Positions 24,718-33,958 of a stretch of DNA of 64,000 nt are shown here, one piece after another. The stretch is from Trichococcus shcherbakoviae. Its GTDB lineage: Bacteria > Bacillota > Bacilli > Lactobacillales > Aerococcaceae. Position 1 is the stretch's first letter, and every line of letters starts with the position of its first letter. A program made the translations under genes and the position numbers. The notes below the pieces were generated by a model, which saw only the letters and a program-made list of their open reading frames with translations, made no database searches and had not been told where the DNA came from. The DNA is taken from contig NZ_OY762653.1 of NCBI RefSeq assembly GCF_963666195.1, forward strand, positions 1,972,501-2,036,500. The letters are read 5' to 3'.

Positions 24718-26754
24718 TCAGTCTATCTTCAAGAGCCGCGCGTTGACCGCGCAGATGATTGTGCTGATAGACATGACGGCTGCCCCGATGGCCGGGGTGA
24801 TAAGGAGGCCCTGATTGGACAATACACCTGCAGCCAGTGGGATGGCGATCACGTTATAGCCCACCGCCCAAATCAGGTTCTCGACCATCTTGCGGTAAGT
24901 GGCTTTCGAAAGGGTGATGATGGTCAATACGTCTTTCGGATTGCTGTCCACCAGAATGACGTCGGCTGTTTCGATGGCGACATCCGTTCCGGCGCCGATT
25001 GCAATGCCAAGATCAGCTTCCGCCAGAGCGGGCGCATCATTGACGCCATCCCCGACCATCGCGACTTTTTTGTTTCCGGCTTTCAGTGCAGCGATGTGTT
25101 TCGATTTCTCGGCAGGCAGAACTTCCGCAAATACTTGAGCCAGACCTAACTGCTCGCCCACGTATTGCGCTGCGCGGCTATTGTCGCCTGTCAGCATGAT
25201 GGCTTCAATGCCTTGCTCCTTCAGGGCAGTCACGACTTCGTGCGATGACGCACGGATGATATCAGCGTTGGCGACCATCCCCTGCAGGATGCCTTCCTTC
25301 AGGACGAAGACAACGGTTTTGCCTTGCTGCGCCAAGCTGGCGAATGTCTCCTTGTTGTATGCGATGCCGCGCTCATCCATGGTGCCGGGGCTGACGACAG
25401 CGACCTGCATGCCGTCCACAGTGACCTGCAGACCTTGGCCAGTAAGGTTTTGATAATCAGTTACCGGCAAAAGGGTGAGGGCTGCTGCTTCCCCTTTGCG
25501 GACGATCCCTTTTGCGATCGGGTGTTCAGATTGGCTTTCGGCAGAATAGGCCAACGTCAGTAATTCCTTCTTGGAGACCCCAGCTGCGGGAAGAATGTCG
25601 GTCACGCCGAAGTTGCCTTCCGTCAAGGTCCCGGTCTTGTCGAAGACGATCCGATCCACGTTGCGCGCCTCCTCGAATTGCGTCCGGTTGCGGATCAGCA
25701 AGCCATTTCGGGCTGCGATTGAAGTGGACACCGCATTCACCAAAGGGACAGCCAGCCCGAGTGCATGGGGACAAGCGATGACGAGTACCGTCACCATCCG
25801 CTCCAAAGCGAAGGCCAAGTCGGCTGCAAAAATCCAATAAACGAAAGTTAAGAGGCCGGCTGTGACGGCGATATAGAACAGCCAGCCCGCCGCTTTGTCG
25901 GCCAAACCCTGCGATTTGGATTTTTGTTGCTGGGCTTCCTGAACCATGTTGATGACCTGAGCCAAGTAGGTTTCATTTCCGACCTTTTCCACGGTCAGCT
26001 TCAGGACACCAGAACCATTGATGGAGCCGCCGATGGCCTGCATGCCCGGTTGTTTTTCGATGGGCACGGATTCTCCCGTCAGCATCGATTCGTCAACCGT
26101 TGAGAGGCCTTCGTAGATTTTTCCGTCCAAAGGGATTTTTTCGCCGGGCTTGACGAGGATGCGTTCACCCGGAACGAGGGCTTCGATCGATACTTCTTCG
26201 ACATTGCCGGCCGCATCCAACCGGTGGGCTTCCTTGGGCATCAGTTTGATGAGTTCTTCCAGAGCCTTGGATGCCCCCATCTGGGATTTCATCTCGATCC
26301 AATGTCCGAGCAGCATGATAAGGATCAAGGTTGCCAGTTCGAAATAGAAGTCCGAGCCCTCTATGAAGAAGGCTGTGAAAGTGCTGTAGATATAGGCAGA
26401 AACAATTGCCAAGGAAATCAGCATCATCATGCCAAGCGATCGGTTCTTCCATTCCTCCCAAGCTCCCTCCAGAAATGGTTTGCCGCCGTAGAAGAAGATG
26501 ACGGTGGATAGGCCGAAGACGACAAAATTCGCTCCCGGAAAGTCGAAATGGTAACCGAAGAGCATCATCATCATGGGGGACAACATGGTTACCGGAATCG
26601 TCAGCAGCAAGACAATCCAAAAACGTTTCCGGTATTCGGCCACCATCTGTTCGTGGTGGCTGGCATGTCCTGTGGCGGCATGCCCAGCTTCATCATGGTT
26701 CATGTGCTGATCGTGACTCTGGGAAGCGGCCTGTTTCTGTTTGTGTTCATCCAT
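24718..26754 (-). CDS. copB: Copper-transporting P1B-type ATPase (CopB-like)
   Basis: A 678-residue pump. A His-rich N-terminus (residues 14-35, many His and Met) replaces a CxxC metal domain. Transmembrane helix 6 holds CPH (328-330), the CopB-type motif, rather than CPC. DKTGTLTEG with phosphorylated Asp372, SEHPIAKG and GDGVNDAPAL are intact. It should export copper, as in Enterococcus hirae CopB. The start at 26754 has AAGGAGG 9 nt upstream. An upstream ATG at 26790 lacks a site. No copY or copZ is adjacent. Confidence 0.94.
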   Translation of the reverse strand: MDEHKQKQAASQSHDQHMNHDEAGHAATGHASHHEQMVAEYRKRFWIVLLLTIPVTMLSPMMMMLFGYHFDFPGANFVVFGLSTVIFFYGGKPFLEGAWEEWKNRSLGMMMLISLAIVSAYIYSTFTAFFIEGSDFYFELATLILIMLLGHWIEMKSQMGASKALEELIKLMPKEAHRLDAAGNVEEVSIEALVPGERILVKPGEKIPLDGKIYEGLSTVDESMLTGESVPIEKQPGMQAIGGSINGSGVLKLTVEKVGNETYLAQVINMVQEAQQQKSKSQGLADKAAGWLFYIAVTAGLLTFVYWIFAADLAFALERMVTVLVIACPHALGLAVPLVNAVSTSIAARNGLLIRNRTQFEEARNVDRIVFDKTGTLTEGNFGVTDILPAAGVSKKELLTLAYSAESQSEHPIAKGIVRKGEAAALTLLPVTDYQNLTGQGLQVTVDGMQVAVVSPGTMDERGIAYNKETFASLAQQGKTVVFVLKEGILQGMVANADIIRASSHEVVTALKEQGIEAIMLTGDNSRAAQYVGEQLGLAQVFAEVLPAEKSKHIAALKAGNKKVAMVGDGVNDAPALAEADLGIAIGAGTDVAIETADVILVDSNPKDVLTIITLSKATYRKMVENLIWAVGYNVIAIPLAAGVLSNQGLLITPAIGAAVMSISTIICAVNARLLKID

Positions 26755-26939
26755 CTTGCCATTCCTCCTTGCTTCAAAACGTCCAAACAATAAGGTCCAT
26801 AAAAATGACTGCAGCTTCTTATGCTTATCATAGCAGAATTCAGAGCTAGGATGGTAACGGTTTCCTTTCTGCGGACGTTCAGGTAAAATATAGAACTAAA
26901 CCGCTATCACGAAAGAGATGAAGGACTTTGATAGAATTG

Positions 26940-27017
26940 AAATTCCCAGAAAACTTCCTATGGGGTGGCGCATCAACTGCAGAGTTGAAGAAACGCTACG
27001 GGAATCAAAGATTGACT
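26940..27017 (+). pseudogene. Remnant of a GH1 6-phospho-beta-glucosidase gene
   Basis: Translation from 26940 gives KFPENFLWGGASTAE, the diagnostic N-terminus of glycoside hydrolase family 1, then diverges (LKKRYGNQRLT) and stops. Nothing else of the roughly 1.4-kb gene is present. It is not a copy of the intact GH1 gene at 44425, whose N-terminus reads EFPAGFWWGSAASGPQTEG. A terminator just downstream may be the old gene's own. Confidence 0.75.
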
Positions 27018-27037
27018 TGACACACTTATCATCAATT

Positions 27038-27084
27038 GCAAGACCAGCATGCACTGAAAAGCGCAACTGGTCTTGTATTTTTTT
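27038..27084 (+). terminator. Terminator downstream of GH1 remnant
   Basis: Stem GCAAGACCAG/CTGGTCTTGT with a 19-base loop, followed by a T-rich run. Confidence 0.8.
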
Positions 27085-27117
27085 CTCCTTTGAGTAAAAT
27101 GGAAGGGATAGGAAAAC

Positions 27118-27225
27118 CATTCAAAGACACTTGGAATTTGGAAGTTTGGTGAAAATCCAACGCGGTCCCGCCACTGTGATGACGTCCCGGAACGTCTAAG
27201 TCAGGTCTTCATTCCAAGCTGCTAT
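27118..27225 (+). promoter_or_regulatory. Cobalamin riboswitch
   Basis: It contains GGAAGTTTGGTGAAAATCC, then the B12 box GCGGTCCCGCCACTGTGAT (split across 27160-27180), then AGTCAGGTCTTC. These core pieces are in the correct order. It lies about 130 bp upstream of the DUF4430 lipoprotein gene. No clear terminator is seen, so it may act on translation. Confidence 0.88.
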
Positions 27226-27356
27226 TTTTTGCAAGCGTGCCGTTTCGAGGTAAAACGGTTCCGTTACTTGTCTATGCGATGGCGCATGGGCTTTTTTTGC
27301 ATGATCCCGGCCGTTGGCGATGCAACCCCTGTCGAATAAAGATTAGGAGTGGTAAA

Positions 27357-27779
27357 ATGAAAAAATTGTTGTTGGCCTTATCGTTGAGTTTGGTATTATT
27401 CGGGTGCGCCCCGACGGAAGAAGCGGAAACAAGTTCCATCCTGCAGGAGTCGACTGTCGCGGCCAGCTCCGAAGCAGCAGAGACAGTCAGCGTAACGATT
27501 TCTTTGACGGATGGCGGCACAGTCGTCGCAGGCTCTGAAAAAACGGTGGAGGTTGAAGCGGGCACGAGCTTATTTGATGTCATGAAAGAAAACTATACAA
27601 TCGAAGAAGATGGCGGCTTCATCACCGCCATCGATGGGTTGGCACAAGTGGAAGAGTCAGCCGAAACGAAAGCCAAATATTGGATGTTTGATGTAAACGG
27701 TGAGCCTTCGATGGTCGGAGCCGCTGATGTGGCGCTCCAAGAAGGAGACGTAATCGTGTGGAACCTGACAGAAATGTAA
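27357..27779 (+). CDS. DUF4430 lipoprotein, probable surface cobalamin binder
   Basis: A 140-residue lipoprotein with signal peptide and lipobox LFGC (Cys17), a Ser/Ala/Glu-rich linker (about 20-45) and one DUF4430 domain (about 46-140) with GTSLFDVMKENYTIEEDGGF and KYWMFDVNGEP. DUF4430 resembles the beta domain of transcobalamin and intrinsic factor. Control by a B12 riboswitch and translational coupling to an ECF S component make corrinoid capture the likely job. ATG 27357 has AGGAGTGG 5 nt upstream. A start at 27237 would lie right after the riboswitch and is not preferred. Confidence 0.85.
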   Translation: MKKLLLALSLSLVLFGCAPTEEAETSSILQESTVAASSEAAETVSVTISLTDGGTVVAGSEKTVEVEAGTSLFDVMKENYTIEEDGGFITAIDGLAQVEESAETKAKYWMFDVNGEPSMVGAADVALQEGDVIVWNLTEM

Positions 27780-28309
27780 AGAAGACTATGGGCTTCGGGG
27801 TAAGGCGACTGGCGCTGCTGTCGATTTTGACGGCTCTGTGCTATGTCGGGAGGATGGTGTTCCAGTTCATCCCGAATGTCCAACCGGTGACAGCCGTGCT
27901 GATCATCCTGACGCTTACGTTGGGCATGACGGATGGTTTCATTGTGGCCATCCTGTCCATCATCCTGTCCAACTTCCTGCTGGGAATGGGGCCATGGACG
28001 ATTGCGCAGATCGCCAGTTTCGGCGTTCTGATCGTAGTCACTGGTTTGTTCGTGAAGCCGTTTTACAATATAAGCCAAAAAAGGAGCCGCAGAATCCTAT
28101 TCGCGCTATTCGCCTTTTTCGGAGGACTGCTTTACGGATTCGTCATCTCCGTCATTTCCGTGAAATTGATGGGCATAAACAGTTTTTGGGCTTATTACAT
28201 TGCCGGAATCCCTTTCGATCTCCTGCACGGCCTGGGGAATGCCGGGTTCTATCTGATACTGGAGCCGATTTTGGCGCCTTTGTTGCTGGCGCAACAGAAA
28301 AAAACATAA
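27758..28309 (+). CDS. ECF transporter S component, probable cobalamin uptake (CbrT-like)
   Basis: A 183-residue membrane protein with five to six helices and the ECF S-component pattern (ALLSILTALCYVGRM, IILTLTLGMTDGFIVAIL). The conserved GFGVRR start resembles ECF-type corrinoid carriers. It overlaps the DUF4430 gene by 22 bp. GTG 27758 has AAGGAG about 10 nt upstream inside that gene, and ATG 27788 is the alternative. Cobalamin as substrate follows from the riboswitch and neighbour rather than from binding residues. The energising EcfAAT subunits are elsewhere. Confidence 0.82.
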   Translation: MEPDRNVKKTMGFGVRRLALLSILTALCYVGRMVFQFIPNVQPVTAVLIILTLTLGMTDGFIVAILSIILSNFLLGMGPWTIAQIASFGVLIVVTGLFVKPFYNISQKRSRRILFALFAFFGGLLYGFVISVISVKLMGINSFWAYYIAGIPFDLLHGLGNAGFYLILEPILAPLLLAQQKKT

Positions 28310-28320
28310 AAATTGAGGAG

Positions 28321-28362
28321 ACTATAGAGAATTCCCTGTATGGGAGTCCGCTATAGTTTTTT
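28321..28362 (+). terminator. Terminator after ECF S component
   Basis: Stem ACTATAG/CTATAGT around an inner GGGA-containing hairpin, then a T-run. Confidence 0.75.
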
Positions 28363-28429
28363 CTGTTTTTGCGCTATCTGTGATATAGTAGGACACGAGA
28401 ATCGAGAGATAAGGGAGCAAATATATATT

Positions 28430-30625
28430 ATGGGAAAGAGTCTAGTATTAGCTGAAAAACCATCGGTGGCGCGCGATATCGCCCGCGTGCTGCAGTGCGA
28501 AAAACAGGGTCAAGGGTACCTGGAAGGGAAAGACTATATCGTCACTTGGGCCTTGGGTCATCTTGTGACGCTTGCCGATCCGGAAGCCTATGATGTGAAG
28601 TACAAAAATTGGAATCTGGCGGATCTGCCGATGCTTCCGCAAGACCTGAAGCTGACTGTCATCAAGCAGTCCGGCAAGCAGTTCAATGCTGTCAAGTCCC
28701 AGTTGGTGCGGAATGACGTTTCCGACATCATCATCGCAACGGATGCCGGCCGCGAAGGCGAACTGGTTGCCCGCTGGATCATCGAAAAAGCGAAAGTCAA
28801 TAAGCCAGTCAAACGCCTGTGGATTTCATCCGTGACTGACAAGGCCATCAAAGACGGCTTCCAGAACCTAAAGCCGGGAAAGGATTATGAAAACTTGTAT
28901 CAATCTGCTGTGGCCCGTTCGGAAGCGGATTGGTACATCGGCCTGAATGCGACCCGCGCGCTGACGACGAAATTCAACGCCCAGTTGAACTGTGGCCGCG
29001 TCCAGACGCCGGTTGTCGCCATCATCGCCAGACGCGAAGATGAAATCAAGCAATTCCAGCCGAAGACCTACTACGGCATCGAGGCGCAGACCGATACGAA
29101 GCTGAAGCTGATTTGGCAGGACGAGAAAACGAACGACACGAAGAGTTTCGAGCGCGACAAGGTCACAGCCATCGTCAAAAAGTTGGATAAGCAGCAGGCT
29201 ACGGTTGTTGCGGTCGACCGCAAACCGAAAAAAGCCTATGCACCAGGCCTGTACGACCTGACCGAACTGCAACGCGACGCCAACAAGCTTTTCGGCTATT
29301 CCGCCAAAGAGACGCTGAACATCATGCAGAAACTCTATGAGCAGCATAAATTATTGACTTATCCGCGTACGGATTCCCGCTACCTGTCGAACGACATCGT
29401 CGCCACGCTGCCGGACAGGCTGAAGGCATGCGCCATCAAGGAATACCGTCCGCTCGTGAACAAGGTGTTGGCGAAACCGATCAAGGCGAATAAGTCGTTC
29501 GTCGATGACAGCAAAGTTTCCGATCACCATGCCATCATCCCGACGGAACAAGTCGTGCAAATCGGGAAGCTCTCGGCTCAGGAACTCAAAATCTATGACC
29601 TGGTTGTGAAACGCTTCTTGGCTGTGCTTTTCCCGGCTTACGAATATGAGCAGCTGACTTTACGCGCGGACATCGGGGGCGAGCGCTTTGTGGCCCGCGG
29701 CAAGACGGTCATCGCTGCCGGCTGGAAAGAAGTCTACAGCAATCGCACGGAGGATGAGGAGTCGGAAGACGGTCTCCAGGAGCAACTGTTGCCGAAAATC
29801 GAGGCAGGCGATGTGCTGGCTGTCCGTTACGTAAGCGAGACATCCGGGCAGACGAAACCGCCTGCCTACTTCAATGAAGCAACGCTATTGACGGCGATGG
29901 AAAATCCGGCGAAATATATGGAAACGACTGACAAAGCTTTGGCTCAGACGCTGAAGGAAACGGGCGGATTGGGAACCGTGGCTACGCGCGCCGACATCAT
30001 CGAGAAGTTGTTCAATTCCTTCCTTATCGAAAGACGCGGACAGGAAATCCATATCACTTCCAAAGGCAAGCAACTGCTGGAGTTGGTTCCGGAAGAACTG
30101 AAATCCCCGGCTCTGACTGGCGAGTGGGAGCGAAAGCTCGAGCAGATCGCTGCCGGCAAGCTGAAGAAGGACGTATTCATCAACGAAATGAAGGCCTACA
30201 CGAAAGAGATCGTTTCGGAAATCAAGATGAGCGAAGGCAAGTTCAAACACGAAAACATCTCCACCAAGACCTGCCCGGATTGCGGCAAACCGATGCTGGA
30301 AGTGAACGGAAAAAAAGGCAAGATGCTTGTGTGCCAGGACCGCGATTGCGGGTACCGCAAAAATGTGGCGCGTGTCACCAATGCCCGCTGTCCGCAGTGC
30401 ATGAAGAAAATGGAGCTGCACGGCGAAGGCGATGGCCAGATATTCACCTGCAAGTGCGGTTACCGCGAAAAGCTTTCGGCCTTCAACGAACGACGCAAAA
30501 AAGGCTCCGGCGGAAAAGCCGCCAAGCAGGATGTCCAAAAATATCTGAAGAAACAGAATCAAGAGGAAGAGCCGGTGAATTCCGCCTTATTCGAAGCGCT
30601 GAAGAAACTCAAGCTGGACGATTAA
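28430..30625 (+). CDS. topB: DNA topoisomerase III
   Basis: A 731-residue type IA topoisomerase. The TOPRIM domain starts SLVLAEKPSVARDIARVL and contains ATDAGREGE (104-112). The catalytic tyrosine is Tyr311 in LLTYPRTDSRYLS. The C-terminus has zinc-ribbon pairs (CPDCGKPM...CQDRDCGY and CPQCMKKM...CKCGY) for single-strand binding. ATG 28430 gives the canonical N-terminus, and ATG 28340 lies in the upstream terminator. A paralogue follows 155 bp downstream. Confidence 0.95.
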   Translation: MGKSLVLAEKPSVARDIARVLQCEKQGQGYLEGKDYIVTWALGHLVTLADPEAYDVKYKNWNLADLPMLPQDLKLTVIKQSGKQFNAVKSQLVRNDVSDIIIATDAGREGELVARWIIEKAKVNKPVKRLWISSVTDKAIKDGFQNLKPGKDYENLYQSAVARSEADWYIGLNATRALTTKFNAQLNCGRVQTPVVAIIARREDEIKQFQPKTYYGIEAQTDTKLKLIWQDEKTNDTKSFERDKVTAIVKKLDKQQATVVAVDRKPKKAYAPGLYDLTELQRDANKLFGYSAKETLNIMQKLYEQHKLLTYPRTDSRYLSNDIVATLPDRLKACAIKEYRPLVNKVLAKPIKANKSFVDDSKVSDHHAIIPTEQVVQIGKLSAQELKIYDLVVKRFLAVLFPAYEYEQLTLRADIGGERFVARGKTVIAAGWKEVYSNRTEDEESEDGLQEQLLPKIEAGDVLAVRYVSETSGQTKPPAYFNEATLLTAMENPAKYMETTDKALAQTLKETGGLGTVATRADIIEKLFNSFLIERRGQEIHITSKGKQLLELVPEELKSPALTGEWERKLEQIAAGKLKKDVFINEMKAYTKEIVSEIKMSEGKFKHENISTKTCPDCGKPMLEVNGKKGKMLVCQDRDCGYRKNVARVTNARCPQCMKKMELHGEGDGQIFTCKCGYREKLSAFNERRKKGSGGKAAKQDVQKYLKKQNQEEEPVNSALFEALKKLKLDD

Positions 30626-30638
30626 AAACAATTTACTG

Positions 30639-30683
30639 AAAAGGACTGCAATGGCGCTTTTTGTGCCTGTCGCAGTCCTTTTT
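30639..30683 (+). terminator. Terminator between the two topoisomerase genes
   Basis: Stem AAAAGGACTGC/GCAGTCCTTTT followed by Ts. Confidence 0.88.
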
Positions 30684-30779
30684 CGATCGGGTTTCGGGAA
30701 TGCGCGTATGTTATAATTGTAGGGTATCGATTGCCTTAAAAGTCTCAGACGGCAATCCTGTCAGGGAGGAAATTTCAGA

Positions 30780-32954
30780 ATGAAAACAGTCATTTTAGCC
30801 GAAAAATCATCGCAAGCGGCCGCCTACGCGAGCTCATTCCAAAAGAAGGCGACGGTTGCCGGAAACTACGTCATCCAGGATAGCATGTTCGATGGCGAAA
30901 CGGTCATCGTACATGCCTCGGGTCATCTTTTGGGCTTGTTGCAGCCGGAAGAATATGATCCGAAATGGAAAAAATGGAGCCTGGATCACTTGCCGATTTT
31001 CCCGGAAAACTACAAATACAAGATCCAATATGGAAAAGGCAAGCAGATGGCGAACATCAAACAGCAGCTCAAGGAAGCGGACCGCATCATCATCGCCACC
31101 GACTCGGATCGCGAAGGGGAAAATATCGCCCGTTCGATCATCCGGCACGCCGGCGCAGAAAAGAAGGAGATGAAGCGCCTCTGGATCAACAGCCTGGAAT
31201 CCAATGAGATCCGCCGCGGATTCAGCGAATTGCTGGACGGGAAAGACACGTATCCATCCTACATCGAGGCCCAAAGCCGAGAAATCGCCGATTGGCTGGT
31301 GGGGATGAACCTGAGCCGGCTGTACACGATTGCGCTCCAGAAGGCCGGGATCAAAGAAGGGGCTTTTTCGGTAGGCCGCGTGCAGACGCCGACGCTCTTC
31401 ATGATCTATAAGCGCATGAGGGAGATCGCCGCCTTCCAGGAAGAGACGCATTACGAGTGTTTGGCCCGGATCACGGTCACGAATGGGACGTTCGAAGCGA
31501 AGTATCAGCATGAATTTGAGTCGAAACAGGAAATGAAAACCTTCATCTCGGCGCATGGATTGGCGGCTGAGATGCCCGCCGTCATCAAGCGCTTCGAAGC
31601 CAACGAGAACAAGCGCGAGTTGGCGCCGCGCCTGTATTCTCTGAGCGATCTGCAGCGGGCAGCCAACGCCAAATTCAAGATGGGCGCGAAAGACACCTTG
31701 GCAACCGTGCAGTCTTTGTATGAAGCAAAGCTGCTTTCCTATCCGCGGACGGACTCAACCGTCATCACCAAGAATGAATTCGCCTACCTGAAGGACAATC
31801 TTTCCGGCTATTTGGGAATCTTGGGACATACAATCGACAAGCCGAATCTGACTCCGCGCAAAAAATACGTCGATGATGCCAAAGTACAGGAGCATTATGC
31901 CATCATCCCGACGAAAAAAGTGCCGGATCAGGCCCGAATCGCGAAATTGAATGCGAACCAGCAGAAAATCTATGACCTCGTCCTGCGCCGGACCTTGGCG
32001 ATGTTTGAAGAGGACTTCATCTACGATGAACCGACCATCATTACGGATATCGGCGGACTGGACTTTGTGGCATCCGGTAAGATCATCAAGAATATCGGAT
32101 GGAAGAAGCTGGAAGGCAACACAAGGAAAAAAGGTGAACCGGAGGACAAAATCCTGCCGATGGTTACGGTAGGGGAAGCCGGAACAGCCGTTTTGGCCAC
32201 GAAGGAGAAGAAGACCACTCCTCCGAAGCCTTACACAGAAGGCACGCTGATTGCAGCCATGAAGAACGCCGGCAAAGAAGTGGATGATGCCGAGGACAAG
32301 GCAATCCTGAAGGAAACGCACGGCATCGGAACGGAAGCGACCCGCGCCGGCGTCATCGAAAACCTGAAGGACAGGGGCTACATAACTGCTTCGAAGAACC
32401 AGCTGGCGATCACCGAAAAGGGAATCCTGCTTTGTGAGGCCGTGGCCGGCAACAAGATGAGTGATGTCGCCTTCACGGCCGAATGGGAAAAGTATTTGGC
32501 GAAAATCCATAAAGGCGAGGGTGACCAGGACTATTTCCTCGATAACATCAAACGTTTCGTCATGGAAATCCTCGGCACGAAGAACGAGATGCTGCAGTCC
32601 GAAGGGATCGCAGAGCGCATCGATGCTGCAGGCGATGGTGCGGTCGTAGGTGCTTGCCCGGTCTGCGGGAAAGAAGCGATCATCAAGGGAAGTTACCTCC
32701 AATGCCAGGACTACGGTGAGGCCTGTTCGTTCCGGATTTCCCGCTATATCGCCCGCCGCTATCTGTCTCCTGAGGAAGCCAAAGAACTGTTGGCCCGGAA
32801 AGAAACGAAGCGTCTTTCCGGTTTCAAGAAAAAAGACGGGAAGAGTTTTTCGACGGCTTTACTGTTGGGAAAAGACGAAGCCGGCAAGTATGCCGTTTCC
32901 TTCAAACCGTTCGCTCCGAGCAAGAAAAAGCCGGTGCGCAAAAAAATACAATGA
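30780..32954 (+). CDS. Second topoisomerase III-like enzyme
   Basis: A 724-residue type IA topoisomerase, clearly diverged from its neighbour. TOPRIM has VILAEKSSQAAAYASSF and ATDSDREGENIA (106-117), the active-site Tyr321 is in LLSYPRTDST, and one zinc ribbon remains (CPVCGKEAIIKGSYLQCQDYG, split), where the upstream paralogue has more. The tail SFSTALLLGKDEAGKYAVSF is typical of topoisomerase III forms also found on plasmids and ICEs. It has its own AGGGAGG site. The tandem pair with separate terminators suggests separate regulation and possibly a horizontally acquired second copy. Confidence 0.92.
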   Translation: MKTVILAEKSSQAAAYASSFQKKATVAGNYVIQDSMFDGETVIVHASGHLLGLLQPEEYDPKWKKWSLDHLPIFPENYKYKIQYGKGKQMANIKQQLKEADRIIIATDSDREGENIARSIIRHAGAEKKEMKRLWINSLESNEIRRGFSELLDGKDTYPSYIEAQSREIADWLVGMNLSRLYTIALQKAGIKEGAFSVGRVQTPTLFMIYKRMREIAAFQEETHYECLARITVTNGTFEAKYQHEFESKQEMKTFISAHGLAAEMPAVIKRFEANENKRELAPRLYSLSDLQRAANAKFKMGAKDTLATVQSLYEAKLLSYPRTDSTVITKNEFAYLKDNLSGYLGILGHTIDKPNLTPRKKYVDDAKVQEHYAIIPTKKVPDQARIAKLNANQQKIYDLVLRRTLAMFEEDFIYDEPTIITDIGGLDFVASGKIIKNIGWKKLEGNTRKKGEPEDKILPMVTVGEAGTAVLATKEKKTTPPKPYTEGTLIAAMKNAGKEVDDAEDKAILKETHGIGTEATRAGVIENLKDRGYITASKNQLAITEKGILLCEAVAGNKMSDVAFTAEWEKYLAKIHKGEGDQDYFLDNIKRFVMEILGTKNEMLQSEGIAERIDAAGDGAVVGACPVCGKEAIIKGSYLQCQDYGEACSFRISRYIARRYLSPEEAKELLARKETKRLSGFKKKDGKSFSTALLLGKDEAGKYAVSFKPFAPSKKKPVRKKIQ

Positions 32955-32959
32955 ACCTA

Positions 32960-32997
32960 AAAAGGTATCCAGGAAATTGATTCCCGGATACCTTTTC
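32960..32997. terminator. Bidirectional terminator
   Basis: Stem AAAAGGTATCC/GGATACCTTTT between convergent topoisomerase and YbjQ-family genes, with a T-run on one side and an A-run on the other. Confidence 0.9.
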
Positions 32998-33004
32998 TGA
33001 TTTT

Positions 33005-33358
33005 TTAGCCTAAATATTCTGATTCATCCATCAATTTAACGGCGGTGCCGCTGCAGGTGACCATCAGCATGCCGTTATCGGCTCCCAGTACTTCATAATC
33101 CATCTTCATGCCGACGATGGCGTTTGCGCCTTTTGCAGAGGCGCGATCTTGCATTTCCGCCAAGGCGTTTTCGCGTGCCACAGTCAATTCATCCTCGTAG
33201 CTCTTTGAACGTCCGCCTACGATATTGCGGATGCCGGCTCCGAAGTCCTTGAACACGTTGATGCCTGTGATGACTTCTCCGAAAACGATGCCTTGATAGG
33301 CAGTGATTTTTTTGCCCTCGATATGGGCTGTTGTTGTAATAATCATGTGACTTACCAT
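33005..33358 (-). CDS. YbjQ-family (UPF0145) protein
   Basis: A protein of 117 residues (113 from the inner ATG) matching the YbjQ/UPF0145 fold: [23 protein letters not shown], the [11 protein letters not shown] turn and [16 protein letters not shown]. Members form pentamers and are often labelled heavy-metal-binding on thin evidence. The ATG at 33358 has AGGAG 7 nt upstream. The ATG at 33346 gives the usual MIITTT start but is further from that site. Function unknown. Confidence 0.88.
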   Translation of the reverse strand: MVSHMIITTTAHIEGKKITAYQGIVFGEVITGINVFKDFGAGIRNIVGGRSKSYEDELTVARENALAEMQDRASAKGANAIVGMKMDYEVLGADNGMLMVTCSGTAVKLMDESEYLG

Positions 33359-33565
33359 CCTTTCTCCTAACGGTGAAACAATCAGTGCAACAAATCGATT
33401 ATAACTTTCTGGTGATGCCTTCATTATATCAAAAGTACGGCTTGAAAAGATACAGAAACCTGTCATCTTGGTGGCCATTGGGCAGAAAAATGTTATGGTA
33501 AAAGTGTACAGATTGTTCGTTAATGGTAAAATTACGGAAGATTCGAAACAGAAGGGACTGTTACC

Positions 33566-33946
33566 ATGAAATTTGAAAAAATTCACCATGTGGCGATCAT
33601 CGCCTCCGATTATGAGGCCTCAAAAGCTTTCTACACTGAGGTGTTGGAATTGCCGATTATCCGCGAAAACTACCGGGCCGAAAGGGATTCCTACAAACTC
33701 GATCTCAAGCTGGGGGAGAGCGAAATCGAACTGTTCTCCTTTCCTAATCCTCCTGAGCGCCCCAGCGGTCCGGAATCAGTCGGGCTCCGCCATCTTTGTT
33801 TCTACGTAGAGGATGTCGAGGCGACTGTAGCGGAGTTGAATCGCAAAGGTGTGGAAACTGAGCCGATCCGCTTGGATGACTACACGAACAAAAAATTCAC
33901 TTTTTTCAAGGATCCGGACGGCTTGCCGCTGGAGCTGCATGAATAA
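33566..33946 (+). CDS. VOC-family protein (glyoxalase I-like)
   Basis: A 126-residue single vicinal-oxygen-chelate unit with two beta-alpha-beta-beta-beta modules. Likely metal ligands are His8 (IHHVAII), a Glu in IELFSF, His in LRHLCFYV and Glu in LPLELHE. This matches the SMU.1112c/GloA2-like group of lactic acid bacteria. AAGGGAC precedes the ATG. The substrate is not determined by sequence; methylglyoxal is only one possibility. Confidence 0.85.
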   Translation: MKFEKIHHVAIIASDYEASKAFYTEVLELPIIRENYRAERDSYKLDLKLGESEIELFSFPNPPERPSGPESVGLRHLCFYVEDVEATVAELNRKGVETEPIRLDDYTNKKFTFFKDPDGLPLELHE

Positions 33947-33958
33947 AGCTTAGCTGAA

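Larger units (their letters stand above)
26755..27356. other. Intergenic region between copB and the B12 locus
   Basis: This 600-bp gap holds the copB promoter side, a short GH1 gene remnant (26940-27017), a terminator (27038-27084) and a cobalamin riboswitch (about 27118-27225). No intact gene is seen. Confidence 0.8.

Noticed and set aside
28106-28356. Second-frame open reading within the ECF S component
   Set aside because: It lacks a start site and reads as an Arg/His-rich out-of-frame shadow.
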